The notes under the pieces were generated by a model that saw nothing but the letters and a program-made list of their open reading frames with translations, was not told the origin of the DNA and ran no database searches. A program made the translations under genes and the position numbers. From Diplocarpon mali (lineage: Eukaryota > Ascomycota > Leotiomycetes > Helotiales > Drepanopezizaceae): 35,279 nt of DNA. Where the stretch lies: NCBI GenBank assembly GCA_024741835.1, contig JAENRP010000417.1, positions 1 through 35,279 of the forward strand, read 5' to 3'. Positions 20,048 through 31,251 of the stretch are shown here, piece by piece (the stretch's first letter is position 1; the number at the start of each line of letters is the position of its first letter).

Positions 20048-22190
20048 GATCTAAGTTAAAGGCCTTATATAATACTTAAATATTGTCGATATAAAACGCT
20101 ATAAAGACTATATAATCCTTTATTATAAAAATATAAGGCTCCTTGCTTAGTAGCTTAAGTTAAAGGCCCTTAAGCGTTCCTGCGAAGTTCTTATACTATA
20201 GTATTAGAGAGTCTTTTAGCCTATAGAGCGCGCAGTCCAGTTCTACTACTATACTAGGGCGCTCAAAGCCATTTAATAAGAAGTATATGACTAAAGCACT
20301 CCTTAGGTCTCTAAGAGCATTAATAAATGCGTTAATAATATCGAACTACTTTACTTCTATATTAAAGTACGTAGCAAGCGCTATTAGTACTTTAAAAGAC
20401 CTTGCTATAAGTATAGCTACGTAAGTTAAGAAAATTAAAGCTTTATCTTAAAGATCCTCTTATATAACTAGCTATAATCGGCACTTTAGAAGCTTGCTAA
20501 AGCTATTAACCTTATAAGTAAAAACCTATTTTAATAGTATTAGCAAGGGCTTTGAGTAGTCCCTTTATACAATTCTCTAGCAACTTTGAGATTCTAAATT
20601 CCTAATCTCCTAGCGCCCTCCTTCTTTAAATCGTTTGCTAAAAGGGTGCTTCTCTAGGTCTAGCTATCCTTTCGAAGGCTTCGGCAGAGAGCCTTAGTAC
20701 TATAGGCAATTAAGAGACTATACTCTATCCTTTACTTGATTATCAACTATAGCTTTAACGATTATATAAACTATTAAATAGTCCTTCTTATCCTCTTTTA
20801 TTTATTCATTCGCTTAAAAGGTTAATATAAACTTTTATATATATAAGGAGCAAGGTAAATTAATATTACTTTAAGAGAGTATATACTTTAAAGCAATAGC
20901 GTATACTTTTAAAGTCTTCTATTGCTTAATACTAAAGCGTCTTATCCTCTTTTACTTAAAAAGAGTGAGTTCCTCTTTGCGCTTTTCTCTATAGGTTTCT
21001 TCCTCTATTTTTATTATTACTAAAGGTTCCTTTAAGAGTCTAGGTAGCTTTATCTCTTAAGTCTATAGTCTTTAAGCTAGTATTATAACTTAAGGTATTA
21101 TATTATTAGGGCCTGCTCCTCTTACTAGGTCGCTTTTTATAAGACTATTAGAGCTCCTCCTAGATCTTGGTAATAGTGCCTTTAGCCTTCTACTAGAGTT
21201 CACTAGGGCTTGCCTTTATAATTAAAGACTCTATCTTAAAGCCCTTAAGCTATCTCTATTCTTATATAGAATAGTAGCTAAAGATCTGCCGATCGCCTTA
21301 TAGAACTCATCTCTAAAGACTCCTTTAGAATTGTCTATAGTTCCTTTTTTAATAAGGCCTTTATAGGGAATTATCACCCTTAAGCTTTAGTCGCTATTTG
21401 CCTTCTTAAAGACTGGCGAAGTAGCTTCTAGTTCGCTTGCTTCTACCCTTGAGTTTCTAAGTGGGTCTCTCGGTTTTGGATTTAAGTTAAGGCCTTCTAT
21501 ATCATTAGTTAGAGGCTATAGAGTAGCGTCGGTCTATAATATAGGCTCTTCTTATACGGCGGATTCTTTTGCGGCGATTGTATTCGGCCCTATAATAAGC
21601 TCCGATTCTTCGAAAATGCCTTCGAACTTAGCGTCCTAAGCTCCCTCTCCCTCTTTAATTAATTAGAAGATTATCTTAAGTTCCTAATGCGATATAGGAT
21701 TTGCGCGCTTAGCTTTTAGATTATAAAAGAGAGACTTATCGAATTTAATATTATAAGTTATTATTACTTGCTAAAGCATAGGAACCTAGATTCTATAAAT
21801 ATTAAAGGTAATATATTTAATTAAGTAATTTAAATGCCCTTGTAGTTCAATTTTAAAAGTTCGGCAGTCCCTCCCTACCTCCCTCTCCCTAATTAAAGGG
21901 TATGCGTAAGCACTATACGTATAAACGCGACTCTAGTTAGGCTTTAAGCTTACTATTATTTGCTTAATAAGTAGCGGCTTATAAAATCGAAAATACTACT
22001 TAAACCAACTATAGAAAGCTTCGCTTAGTAAGATTATCTTCTTCTTAATAAATAGGAAGATGTTATAAAGGTATATAGTAGCCTTTACAACCTTTAGCCA
22101 AAGGCTTGCTAAAAGCCTAGCGTAAATCCTTATTTTAATAAAGCGTTTAATTAACTCCCTTTCTACTTGCTCTACGCCTTTATTAGGTTA
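20048..22190 (-). pseudogene. Copia-2 copy G: RT and integrase C-terminal part
   Basis: Minus strand. From 22190 downwards it gives the integrase second half (a GVEQVERELIKRFIKIRIYA stretch, from the GAERAG region), then WFKQYFRFYKP, a YAYPLIKEREVGR-type box and NIYRIQVP, then a linker. RT follows with EVKQFDIINAFINALR (from Q-L-D-x-x-N-A-F), ELDCALYRLKDS (from ALYGL) and FYIDNI at 20095-20079, where YVDD is expected (DD to DN). H cut the gene shortly after this box, so the RT end, RNase H and 3' LTR are left of the window. Copy D interrupts the integrase at 22190. Stops are TAG/TAA of RIP type. Confidence 0.9.
22186..22190. other. Left target-site duplication of copy D (GGTTA)
   Basis: GGTTA here and at 28242-28246 flanks copy D exactly. 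Joining the sides restores a continuous Copia-2 integrase reading. Confidence 0.93.
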
Positions 22191-22385
22191 TATTGAGCTT
22201 AAGTGAGTCGGCGCAGTAGGTAACAGAAACTTCTAGAGGTCGATAGTCGATATATTGGTAAGAGTTAGGGAAGGAAGGTTACCCCTTTCTTCCCTTTAGC
22301 TATATATGTATTAATATCCTATTAATTAAGTAGTAGGATCATATGATAATATATTAAAGTAATAGCTATATCACCTATCTTAATA
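22191..22385 (-). repeat. 3' LTR of Copia-1 copy D
   Basis: 195 bp, starting TATTGAGCTT and ending ATCTTAATA; paired with 28047-28241. Confidence 0.93.
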
Positions 22386-22700
22386 CCCTTACTTAGACCT
22401 TACTCTAATTGACTTATAGTTGGGAAAATAATAACTATCCTTTTGCGCTAATCTAACTCTTAAGTATCTCTTTAAATTAAAAACAATCAATTAATAGTAA
22501 CCTCTATTAAAATTACCAATCCTACTCATAAGGTAGGACTAAGAGTCAAATTTCCTAAAAGATATTCCTTTATAAGACTATATGACTTAACTCGCGGTCT
22601 AGGCCTAGGAGTCGATTTAAAAACTTTCCTTTATAAGATTATATAACCTGACTCGCAGGGCGGGCCTAGGAGTCGTCCTTAAGCCTACTAAGCTCCTACT
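22386..22700 (-). other. 3' UTR and polypurine tract of copy D
   Basis: The minus-strand purine tract (AGTAAGGG here, one G mutated) abuts the LTR. Three CTAGGCCTAGGAGTC-like motifs (near 22524, 22591 and 22660) are present, as in the other copies. Confidence 0.75.
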
Positions 22701-25700
22701 ATCTTCTGCAACCTTAGTATATCTTTAAATGCTTTAAACTTTGCAACTATCTCTAGTGGCTTTGTAAATCCATTTGCTACTATTCGATCGGTTGGGATAT
22801 AGGTGATTAATAACTTATTCTTTATAATAAGGTTGCAGATAAAGTAGTAGGCAATATTAATGTATTTTAATCGCTTATATAAGTATAGGTTCTTTATAAG
22901 TGCAATCGCCCTTATATTATTTACTTAAAGATTAATACAATTCCTATCTTATTTAATATACTTAGCGAAACTTATATCTTTTAGAACTTAGGCGATCTAT
23001 AATCCTTGCTTGCAATTTAATAATATTAATATATATTTGGCCTTAGTGCTTGTAGTAGCTATTGATTTCTACTTCCTACTTCCTTATAATATAGGTCTGC
23101 TATATAATACTACTACGCTTTTAGATATACTTTTCCAACCTTTTATATTTGCCTAATTAGAATTGGTATATACCTTAAGCTTTACGCTTATATATTTCAT
23201 TAGTTTATATCTTACCTTTTATATAATTATCAATTGAAGGTACCTTTTAAGTCGCTTGACTATATTCTTATATTAAATCATCAGATCCTTTAAGTTCTAA
23301 CTAAGTTGCTTAATAATAAAGGCGATATCTAGTCTTATATATACTATAGTATATATAATTGCTTTAATATCCTATTAGTACTTCTTTAGATCTCCTCTTT
23401 GCTTATTTTTATTAATAGGCTTTAACTTATCATACTTTCCTTCAATTGGAGTATGCTTTAGCTTAAAGTTGAGAGTATAAGTGGAGAGTCTTATTCGGTC
23501 TAGGATCTTCTTAATATATTACTCTTGATTTAATCAGAGTTCTTAAGTAGAGCAGTTCCTTATAATATAGATGCCGAGGATCTTATAAATTCCTCCTAGA
23601 TCCTTAGTATTAAAATGTTTTCGAATTATTATAAAGAACCAATCTAATTAAGTAGTTATTTTCGCAGCTATAGTAATATCATCAATATATAAAAGCAATT
23701 TGATTCTACGCTTAGTATAGGTAAAAAGATAAAGGTCAGCTAGGCTTTAAATAAATCCTATTTCTACTAGAGCAGAGCTATATAAGAGGTTTTAATCATA
23801 AGCTGATTATTTAAGCCTATAGATACTATAGAGTATATAAAAAGAGTAGTTAGCATATATAGGAATACTATTAGGTTAAGAGAGAAAAATCCATTCCTTT
23901 ATAGTCGCTTTGGTAAATGCATTTTTAATATTATACTATTTGCATTTAAAGTCCTTAGCAGCTACTATTGCTATAAATATACAAAGGGTATCTATACGAA
24001 CTATCGGCGCAAATGTATTAAAGTAGTCTTTTCTATACTATTAAAAGAAGCCCTTAGCTATAAGCCTTACCTTATAATATTCTAGGATCCTATCTATATA
24101 TATCTTAATTATAAAGACCCACTTTATTAAAACTAAGTTTATATCCTTTAGCGTTAGTTCCTTTATTTATATGCCATTTGCAATAAGAGAGCTTATCTCC
24201 TCTTAGATTGCCTCATTCTATACTACTCTATTTTCTAAGTTATTAATAGCTTTATTATATATCTTTAAAAGAGAGATTTTTATTATTCCCTTAGCGGCTA
24301 AGAACGTATTATCTTTATTAAAGCTCTATTAAAGTTCAAGCTTATAGATCCTATGCGCTATTATAGCTTAGATACACTTAGATTCGCATTTATTTAAGGC
24401 GTCTTTTAGTTTTAGGTCTCTATTCCTCTCTAAAGGCATAGGTTTAGCTATAGGTTCTATAGGCTTATTATCTAAGGAACCGCTTTCTAGTAATAGAGGC
24501 TTATTATTACTTATACCTATTTTAGGAATATCCTTTACTATAGGTACTTTAATTAAAGGGATAATAATATTAAAGTTATTCTATACTTTAGGTAGTTTAC
24601 AGATAATAGGAATAGTCTATTCGGCCTTTAGGCAACTAGTAGGTCGTCGATTAGCAGGTGCACTTAATATACCTAAGCTAAGAGAAAGGGGTTATTAGTT
24701 CGGCTTAATAGTATTACTATTAAGTAGTATACCTTGCGAATCTCTAATTATATAAAGCTTTAAGGATAGCTCTCTCTTATTTTAAGATTTATCAAACTCA
24801 ATTACTAAAGATATGATTATTCGCTTTAGATCTAGCACATATATTATCTATTGTTTTATTATCTATTTAATATATTTAACAAATATACACTTTCTACCTC
24901 AGTCTATTAGCTTCTTACTCTTTATACCTACAGGCTAGGACTTTAGGCTAATATAAGAGTAGTAGACGCTTCTAAAGATGCAGATATAGTCCAAGCTTAG
25001 TTTCTATTTGAAATATACCTTATATAGCGATATTTAAGTGCTATTAACTATTAGTCTACTACTTATTCTATTTTATAAGTATATATCTGCCTTAATTGCA
25101 AGGTCTTAGAATTCTAGTAGTAGGTTAGCATCTTATAATAGAGTGCAATAATTAGTCTCTACTTATTAGATACTTTGCTTAATAATGCTATTCTAATAGA
25201 AACCTTTATATATTATAATTAGTTTATAGCAAACTCTTTATTTTACCTATTTGTTAAGCTTTACCTTAATCTCTAATGCATTATTAGACCTAATAGCTAT
25301 TAGCTTTAACTAGGTCTAGTATTCCTCTATCACTTTTCAAGTTTCCAACTTTTCTATAAGCTTAGATTTAGTCCTAGCGTAAATGGTCTATATCTATTAA
25401 ATGGAATTATTTACTATTTAAAAAAACCAATTATTTCCTTTAATTAAAGTTGTAAATAGTCTAGTAGTATTAATAGATATTAGTGCTAATATCGAATCTT
25501 TCTATAGATTAAGCTTAGTTTGCGTTTGATTTTAAAGTTTTATTAGCTTACAAATTCAGTATATTAGGCGATCCTTTAGTACTTAGATCTTCCATTTTAA
25601 GGTTAAGACCTTATGCAGGCCTTTTAATTTCTCTAGCCTTAGATATGCGAATCTTCTATATATTAGCTAATACTTTAATAGGCTTTTAACTTTTAATAGC

Positions 25701-27646
25701 TTTAGTAGCCTATTATTAGTCGATACTTTATTATTAGCAGTTAGAAAGGACTAGTAATAGCAGTTTAAGGTTTTACTATTTTCTAATTGTAAGCCTAGCT
25801 TAAGAGTCGTTTTTAATAAAACTGCAAGATCTACTCGCAGTCTTAGCTTAAGAGTCATCTTTAACAAATTCGCGAATTTCACTCGCGGTCCTAGCCTAAG
25901 AGTTATTATTAGCGAATTTGCAGAATCTACTTGCGGTCCTAGCCTAAGAGTCATTTCTACTAAATTCACTTATAGTCCTGGCTTAAGAGTCATTTTCGCA
26001 AATTTTACTTGTAATCCTAGCTTAAGAGTCCATCTATTCTCCTTATCCTCACTTAATTGTATTAGGGCAAAGAGTGCACTTTCCTTAAAGGAATCTACTT
26101 ATAAGTTTAGCTTAAGAGTCAATTTCTATAATATTACCTTTAAGATAATATAAAGTCTATTTTTAATTTTAGCTTTAAAGATCACTTTATAATTATTATT
26201 TATAAACTATATAAATTGATTATTAAAAACTCTTATATAATTCAACTCTATATAAATCTTATAGTTAGATAAAAGATTAATACTTAAGCTAAGTATAAGA
26301 AGAACATTTTGCAAAAGGAAAGAAATGCTAGCAATATTTATCTCTACTATACCTATTAAGTCTATATATAACCTTCTACTGCCAACCTTAATAGAGTGCC
26401 TTTTTATTTTAATAAGCGGGCCTTTAAATAGGTAGGGTTTATTAGTTATATATGCTATACAACTAGTATTATTATACTAGTCGGATTTAAGGATCTTATA
26501 AAGATCGGCTTTTAAGATATAGGCATCTTTATTATAATTATCATTTGAATTATTAAAAGTGGATTTAAGTTTAAATAACCTATTATTATTATTAAAGGTA
26601 TCTACTAAAGTTTTAGCTAAATAGCCTTTTCCTTTGCCTTTCTTTAATAATTGCGGCCTTTGGTAGGATAAGGGCAGTTTACTTCTTAACTTCTGCTTTA
26701 ATTGCTTCTTAATATTAAAGCTAGCGATTATATTAATTAATTGCCTTTTAACTTTATAATTAGTAATATTATAAGTACTATTATAAAAGTAGCATCCCTA
26801 ATAAGCTTAAGGGCTTGTCCTACGCTCCTTCCTCTTCTTAGGCTTATTATTGCCTTATAATGCGGCATTTGCTGATTTAGAGCGTCCTTTAAGGTCTTAC
26901 TTAATAGTTTAAAGGAGGTCGATCTTCTTATAAATCTTAAAGTTAGGTTAGATAAGAAGAGATTATTTTATAATAGTAAACTTAAGAGGGAGGCTATTAA
27001 GTAGGAAATTAAAAAGCTAAGTTTCCTTAAAAGTTATAGCTATCCTAGGATCTATAGCTTTTACTCTCCTTCTTACTTTATATAATATAGATTAAGCAGA
27101 GTCTATATTTATATTTATATCCTTGCTATCTTTATCTTTTCTATATTAAAATAAAGTGATTTATTATAATAGATACTAGGTATTAAGGGCAGTTATTTAA
27201 AAGTATTTTACCTTTAATATATCCTATCTTATCTTTGTATTATTATAAACTTAAATAAAATCTTAATCTTTATCACTTAAACCTCTATTGATCTTAAGCT
27301 TGCATTTAGCTAAGGCCAGCTTATACTCCTTCTCCTTTTCTATATTTAAAATCTACCTTTAGGATTCTTAGTTATTATCTACTAAAGCTCTTAAGCTAAG
27401 CTTATTTAATATATTTAGCAAATCCTTAGCAGTTATATTAGCTATTAAAGTAGAAGTAGACGAATCGGTAAAAGGAGTATAAGGAGCTATTCTCGCGTAT
27501 TTAATAAGTGTCTTTTAAATCGCTATTTCAATGCCTTTGCTCTTAAAGTAAAGCTTTAAATCGTCGAACTATTATTGCCAGTTCTTTCGAAAGAGTTAAA
27601 GGTCTTTAAGCTTGGTATTTCGATCGGAATCGGATGCTATTGCTAT
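22701..27646 (-). pseudogene. Copia-1 copy D: gag-pol remnant
   Basis: Minus strand, same domain order as copy B. The gag start codon at 27646-27644 is ATA instead of ATG. The protease-like region, minisatellite (25785-26120), GAG-pre-integrase (near 25650), integrase, RT and RNase H are all recognisable by alignment with B. The RT box is YIDD (catalytic codons GAT GAT at 23683-23678), unlike B and A. The integrase GIAERSI-type Glu is Lys. The minus-strand open frame 25751-25969 (72 codons) is a genuine piece of pol: it covers the minisatellite, which has no stop codons in this copy. Confidence 0.9.
25785..26120 (-). repeat. Minisatellite inside pol of copy D (about 7 units)
   Basis: About seven units with the core CCTAGCTTAAGAGTC (near 25792, 25840, 25887, 25935, 25973, 26010 and 26101). 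It is the shortest array. The minus strand reads TLRLGPQVD-like residues, closer to the likely original Pro-rich TPRPGPQVD form than in the other copies. Confidence 0.85.
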
Positions 27647-28031
27647 TTTAAATAGAATTGCATTTAAAATCAAATAAATTAAATAGTTAAAGGCACTCCT
27701 CCTATTGAAAAGTTAAAATGATTAAATAGCGGGTATTATAGAAGTATTAAATAGGAAGGAAGTCCTCTTATTAAAAAGGGTTTTTAAACTATAACGCAGG
27801 GAATCATACCTCTTATAAAATATAGTAAAGCAAGGAATCATACCTCTTATAATACTAAAGGGGTTATAAAGCAAGGAATCACACCTCTTATAATACGAGT
27901 TGGCTAAATAGGGAATTATACCTCCTATTTGCCAATTGCTCGCCTCTTACTATAAGTCTTATTCAACTTCCTATTAATAGTTATAGCATAAGTGCTTTCT
28001 AAAGGAAATTAATAATCTATTATCGGTCTAT
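27647..28031 (-). other. 5' leader of copy D with four direct repeats
   Basis: Same leader as in A, B and C, with GGAATCATACCTCTTAT-like repeats at about 27797, 27830, 27872 and 27909. No gene. Confidence 0.75.
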
Positions 28032-28046
28032 TTAAGGCTTATAACC
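28032..28046 (-). promoter_or_regulatory. Primer-binding site of copy D
   Basis: The minus strand reads GGTTATAAGCCTTAA, one transition from the site in A-C, directly inside the 5' LTR. Confidence 0.7.
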
Positions 28047-28241
28047 TATTAAGCTTAAGTAAGTCGGCGCAGTAAGTAATAGAAACTTCTAAAGGTCGAT
28101 AGTCAATATATTAATAAGAGTTAAGGAAGGAAGGTTACCCCTTTCTTCCCTTCAGCTATATATATATCAATATCCTACTGACTAAGCAGTAGGGTCATAT
28201 GACAATATATCGGAGTGATGGCTATATCACCTATCTCAATA
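28047..28241 (-). repeat. 5' LTR of Copia-1 copy D
   Basis: 195 bp, paired with 22191-22385; ends ATCTCAATA, followed by the TSD GGTTA (28242-28246). Confidence 0.93.
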
Positions 28242-28735
28242 GGTTAGTATATATAGGTAGGAGTAAGCTTTAAATCGATTCCCTCCTCTTTTACCTATCT
28301 TTGGTACTTTATAAGAGAGTCTTCCCTTAGGGAGATTACTAAAGTGTTATTATCTTACCTAATCTTGCAAATAGAAAGCCTATATTAGCATTTTACTTAT
28401 GCTTTAAAGGCTTAGAGGACTTCTATAACTATGTCTCTACCCTTCAATCTTAATAGGAACGTTTAAAGTATATTGCTATACTTATCCTTAATTAAAAGAA
28501 CCTATAAGTAGCTATTATATAAGTTATTTAAAAAATTAAAGAGATCCTAGGAGATCCTAAAGAAGGGCCTTAGAGATCGGTTCTTAAAGGTAGTATAAGA
28601 AATAACTTGCTTAGCAAATGCTATTGCGTATATAGGGCACTCTAGCCTTTATATTCCCTTGATCTTTACTCCCTTAATACACTTAACTAGCGCTTAAAGA
28701 GCCTTTGCGCCTAAGTAGTTAGCGCAAAGGTACTA
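28242..28735 (-). pseudogene. Copia-2 copy G: integrase N-terminal half
   Basis: Minus strand. It begins at 28735 inside the GAG-pre-integrase domain (LVKCIKGVKIKGI), followed by the CPIYAIAFAKQ zinc-finger remnant. The integrase core follows: SLRPFFRIS with DLFNF (first catalytic Asp region), VLLIKDKYS, and LSICKIRQDNNTLVISLRED, where the RxDN motif keeps its Asp. It then reaches EEGIDLKLTPTY before copy D. Bases 28242-28246 are the TSD of D and 28731-28735 that of F. It links to 22190 on one side and 31257 on the other. Confidence 0.9.
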
Positions 28736-29161
28736 TGTTGAATATAGAATCATAGCTATACTAGCTAAGTAGGAATAGCTAAGGTGGAGTAGCTATACTA
28801 GCTAAGTTGGATTAGAAATCATAGCTATACTAAATTTAGCTATGAACTCTATATCCTAGCTATAAGTCATAGTTCTATATTTAGCTATAACTTATAGTAC
28901 TAAGTTTAGCTAAAACTATATTACAAATCAAAGGATTACGTATTACATTACATATACCTATATTGATTTATAATCTAGTATAACTCCAATATACTAGAAG
29001 GTTCTAAAAGCTTAAGATATTTTATATATATAGATTGCTTTGCTCCTATAGTTAGGAATCAAGCCTCCTAAGTCTCTAAGTTCAACAACTACTACTATTA
29101 CTTACTACTTAATACTACCTTATACTCTCTTTACTATATCGGCCAGCCCTTATATTTCATA
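28736..29161 (+). repeat. 5' LTR of TRIM-1 copy F
   Basis: 426 bp, from TGTTGAATATAG to CTTATATTTCATA (CACA in the other copy). It is rich in TAGCTAT/ATAGCTA motifs in both orientations within its first 200 bp. The DNA after it starts TAGTAGCC, possibly a RIP-altered TGG-type PBS, but no tRNA can be assigned. Confidence 0.9.
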
Positions 29162-29216
29162 TAGTAGCCATTTATTAAGAGGTCTACCGATAAGAGATAA
29201 GGCGCTTCCTTGCAAA

Positions 29217-29430
29217 ATCGAGTTTTCAGCGCAGCTAATTAGCACTTAGCACCTCGCCAAGGCCGGCCCTATAGAATTGAGTTAATCTTAGCTAATCAGC
29301 AACTCGCTAAGTTAAGAACCTATAAAACTGAGTTAAGCGCAGCCAATTAGCAACTCGCTAAGGCCAACCCCGCAGTATTGAGTTAAGCGTAGCCAATTAA
29401 GCAATCTGCGCAACTAACCTTCGCCTAATT
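29217..29430 (+). repeat. Tandem repeat of 50-59 bp in TRIM-1 interior
   Basis: Four units start at about 29217, 29276, 29327 and 29377, each beginning AWYGAGTT and containing AGCCAATTAGCAACTCGCTAA-like sequence. It is GC-richer than its surroundings and not obviously coding. Confidence 0.75.
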
Positions 29431-30310
29431 GACAAATGAGCAATTACTTAAATAGTAACCCTACTTATTCGGCAAATTACGCGAATTGAGTAATAGAAGG
29501 AGCTTCTATTATAGCTTTTATCGATAAAAAGCCAGGTATAGCTATTATTACTATATATATTAGTAAGCTACTTCTTATAAGACCTCAACTAACCCCCCTA
29601 GAGCCTGAAACCAACTATTAAGGCCTAAGTCCCTAAGACTAAGTACTAGTATAATAAGCTAGTAACCTCTAGAGATAATAGGAAGCGTGTCGCGGACCTA
29701 AGTAGCTAAGTAATAAGCTTTTTAAAAGCTATTATAGCTATATACTAGGCACTATTATCAGTTTCTTATACTAGGGTGCCTAGACCTATACGGTACTATA
29801 GTATAACTCTACCTTATAAGGTTGAAAGAGGCTTGCAAATATAGTACGTCTAGCAGTAGGGAGTGGCTATTGGACTAGCTCTTTATAATCATATTATACC
29901 TTATATATTAGTACTTCCTCTTAGCTAAGAAGCCATCCTTAGAGAGGGTACTAAGAGAATTATTATATATATTGTATAAGAGAAGGTAAATTAGTAGTTT
30001 TATATTAATCTATAAAGGAGTTGTAAGAAAACTCAGCTTCTTTACTTATTAATATATAAGCGAAATCTTTACTAGTATAGCTTCTTGCGGCGTTAAGTTT
30101 AGCTATTTATCTAAGGTAAAAACAAGATTCTTTATTATAAAATCGAATATATATATATATATTTATTTATATATATATATAAGGCAAAAGGGATATTCTT
30201 ATAAAGACTGAGTAAGGCCTTAACCTTATAATTGAAGGGGTCTATAATATACCTGGCCTTACTACAACCTTAAAAAGCTTTAGAGAAGCTTATTAAAAAG
30301 GGATTCGTCT
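29431..30310 (+). other. Unique interior of TRIM-1 copy F, no gene recognised
   Basis: About 880 bp without a convincing coding frame on either strand. It contains an AT microsatellite (about 30149-30182). Nothing else was recognised. Confidence 0.6.
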
Positions 30311-30825
30311 AAAGAAAATAGCCTTATTAGGCTAATGAACCCTAATTTGCCAAGTCCTTAAGAAGCAATCTGCAATTAGCAATTGCTATTATAGCTATAA
30401 TCAAGGGGCGTATTATAGAATCATAGCTACTAGGCTAAAGAACTTCATTTAGCCGAGTCCCTAAAGCAATTACCTTTTTAATTGCAATTAAAGCTATAAT
30501 TAAGGGGCATATTATAGAATCATAGCTACTAGGCTAAAGAACTTCATTTAGCCGAGTCCCTAAGAAGCAATTTGCAATTAGCAATTGCTAGTTAAGCTAT
30601 AATCAAAGGGCGTATTATAGAATCATAGCTACTAGGCTAAAGTACTTCATTTAGCCGAGTCCCTAAAGCAATTACCTCTTTAATTGCTATTAAAGCTATA
30701 ATTTAAAGGGCGTGTTAATTATAGAATCATAGCTATACTAGGCTAAAGAACTTCAATTAGCCGAGTCCTTAAACCACTTAGCAATAAGCTCTTTAATTGC
30801 TATTAAAGCTATAATTCAAGGGGCG
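30311..30825 (+). repeat. Tandem array of about 100-bp units carrying polypurine tract plus LTR start
   Basis: Five units; the shared TATTATAGAATCATAGCT-like point occurs at 30411, 30510, 30613 and 30713, and the true LTR start follows at 30826 (spacing 99, 103, 100 and 113). Each unit contains AGGGGCG followed by a sequence like the first bases of the LTR, then AGGCTAAAGAACTTCATTTAGCC. Two sub-types (with AAGAAGCAATYTGCAATTAGC or with AAAGCAATTACC) alternate. Confidence 0.85.
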
Positions 30826-31251
30826 TATTAAATATAGAATCATAGCTATACTAGCTAAGTAGGAATAGCTAAGGTAGAGCAGCTATACTAGCTAAGTTAG
30901 ATTAGAAATTATAGCTATACTAAATTTAGCTATGAACTCTATATCCTAGCTATAAGTTATAGTTCTATATTTAGCTATGACTTATAGTACTAAGTTTAGC
31001 TAAAACTATATTATAAATCAAAGGATTACGTATTACATTACGTATACCTATATTGATTTATAATCTAGTATAACTCCAATATACTAGAAGGTTCTAAAAG
31101 CTCAAGATATTTTGTATATATAGATTGCTTTGCTCCTATAGTTAGGAATCAAGCCTCCTAAGTCTCTAAGTTCTTCAACTACTACTATTACTTACTACTC
31201 AATACTACCTTATACTCTCTTTACCATATCGGCCAGCCCTCATATTTCACA
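30826..31251 (+). repeat. 3' LTR of TRIM-1 copy F
   Basis: 426 bp, starting TATTAAATATAG (TGTTGAATATAG after RIP) and ending CTCATATTTCACA. It is colinear with the 5' LTR; the differences noticed are mainly transitions, plus a small indel pair near 31173. Confidence 0.9.

Larger units (their letters stand above)
22191..28241 (-). mobile_element. Copia-1 copy D, complete Ty1/Copia element
   Basis: A 6051-bp element with 195-bp LTRs at both ends and TSD GGTTA, inserted in the integrase core of copy G. It is about 50 bp shorter than B, largely because its pol minisatellite has fewer units. It is the only full-length copy not interrupted inside pol that keeps an intact-looking YIDD box, but its gag start codon and many other codons are lost. 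Confidence 0.94.
28736..31251 (+). mobile_element. TRIM-1 copy F, short non-autonomous LTR retrotransposon
   Basis: A 2516-bp element with two 426-bp LTRs and an exact TSD TACTA (28731-28735 and 31252-31256), inserted in the GAG-pre-integrase part of copy G. The 1664-bp interior has no recognisable gag or pol motif in any frame I read. The plus orientation is inferred from a purine-rich CAAGGGGCG just before the right LTR. The interior is made largely of two different tandem arrays with an AT-rich unique part between. It would depend on enzymes of another element; which one is not shown by the sequence. Confidence 0.85.

Noticed and set aside
30149..30182. AT-rich run as a possible origin or terminator
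   Set aside because: It is a simple TA microsatellite inside TRIM-1 and no other signal supports a function.
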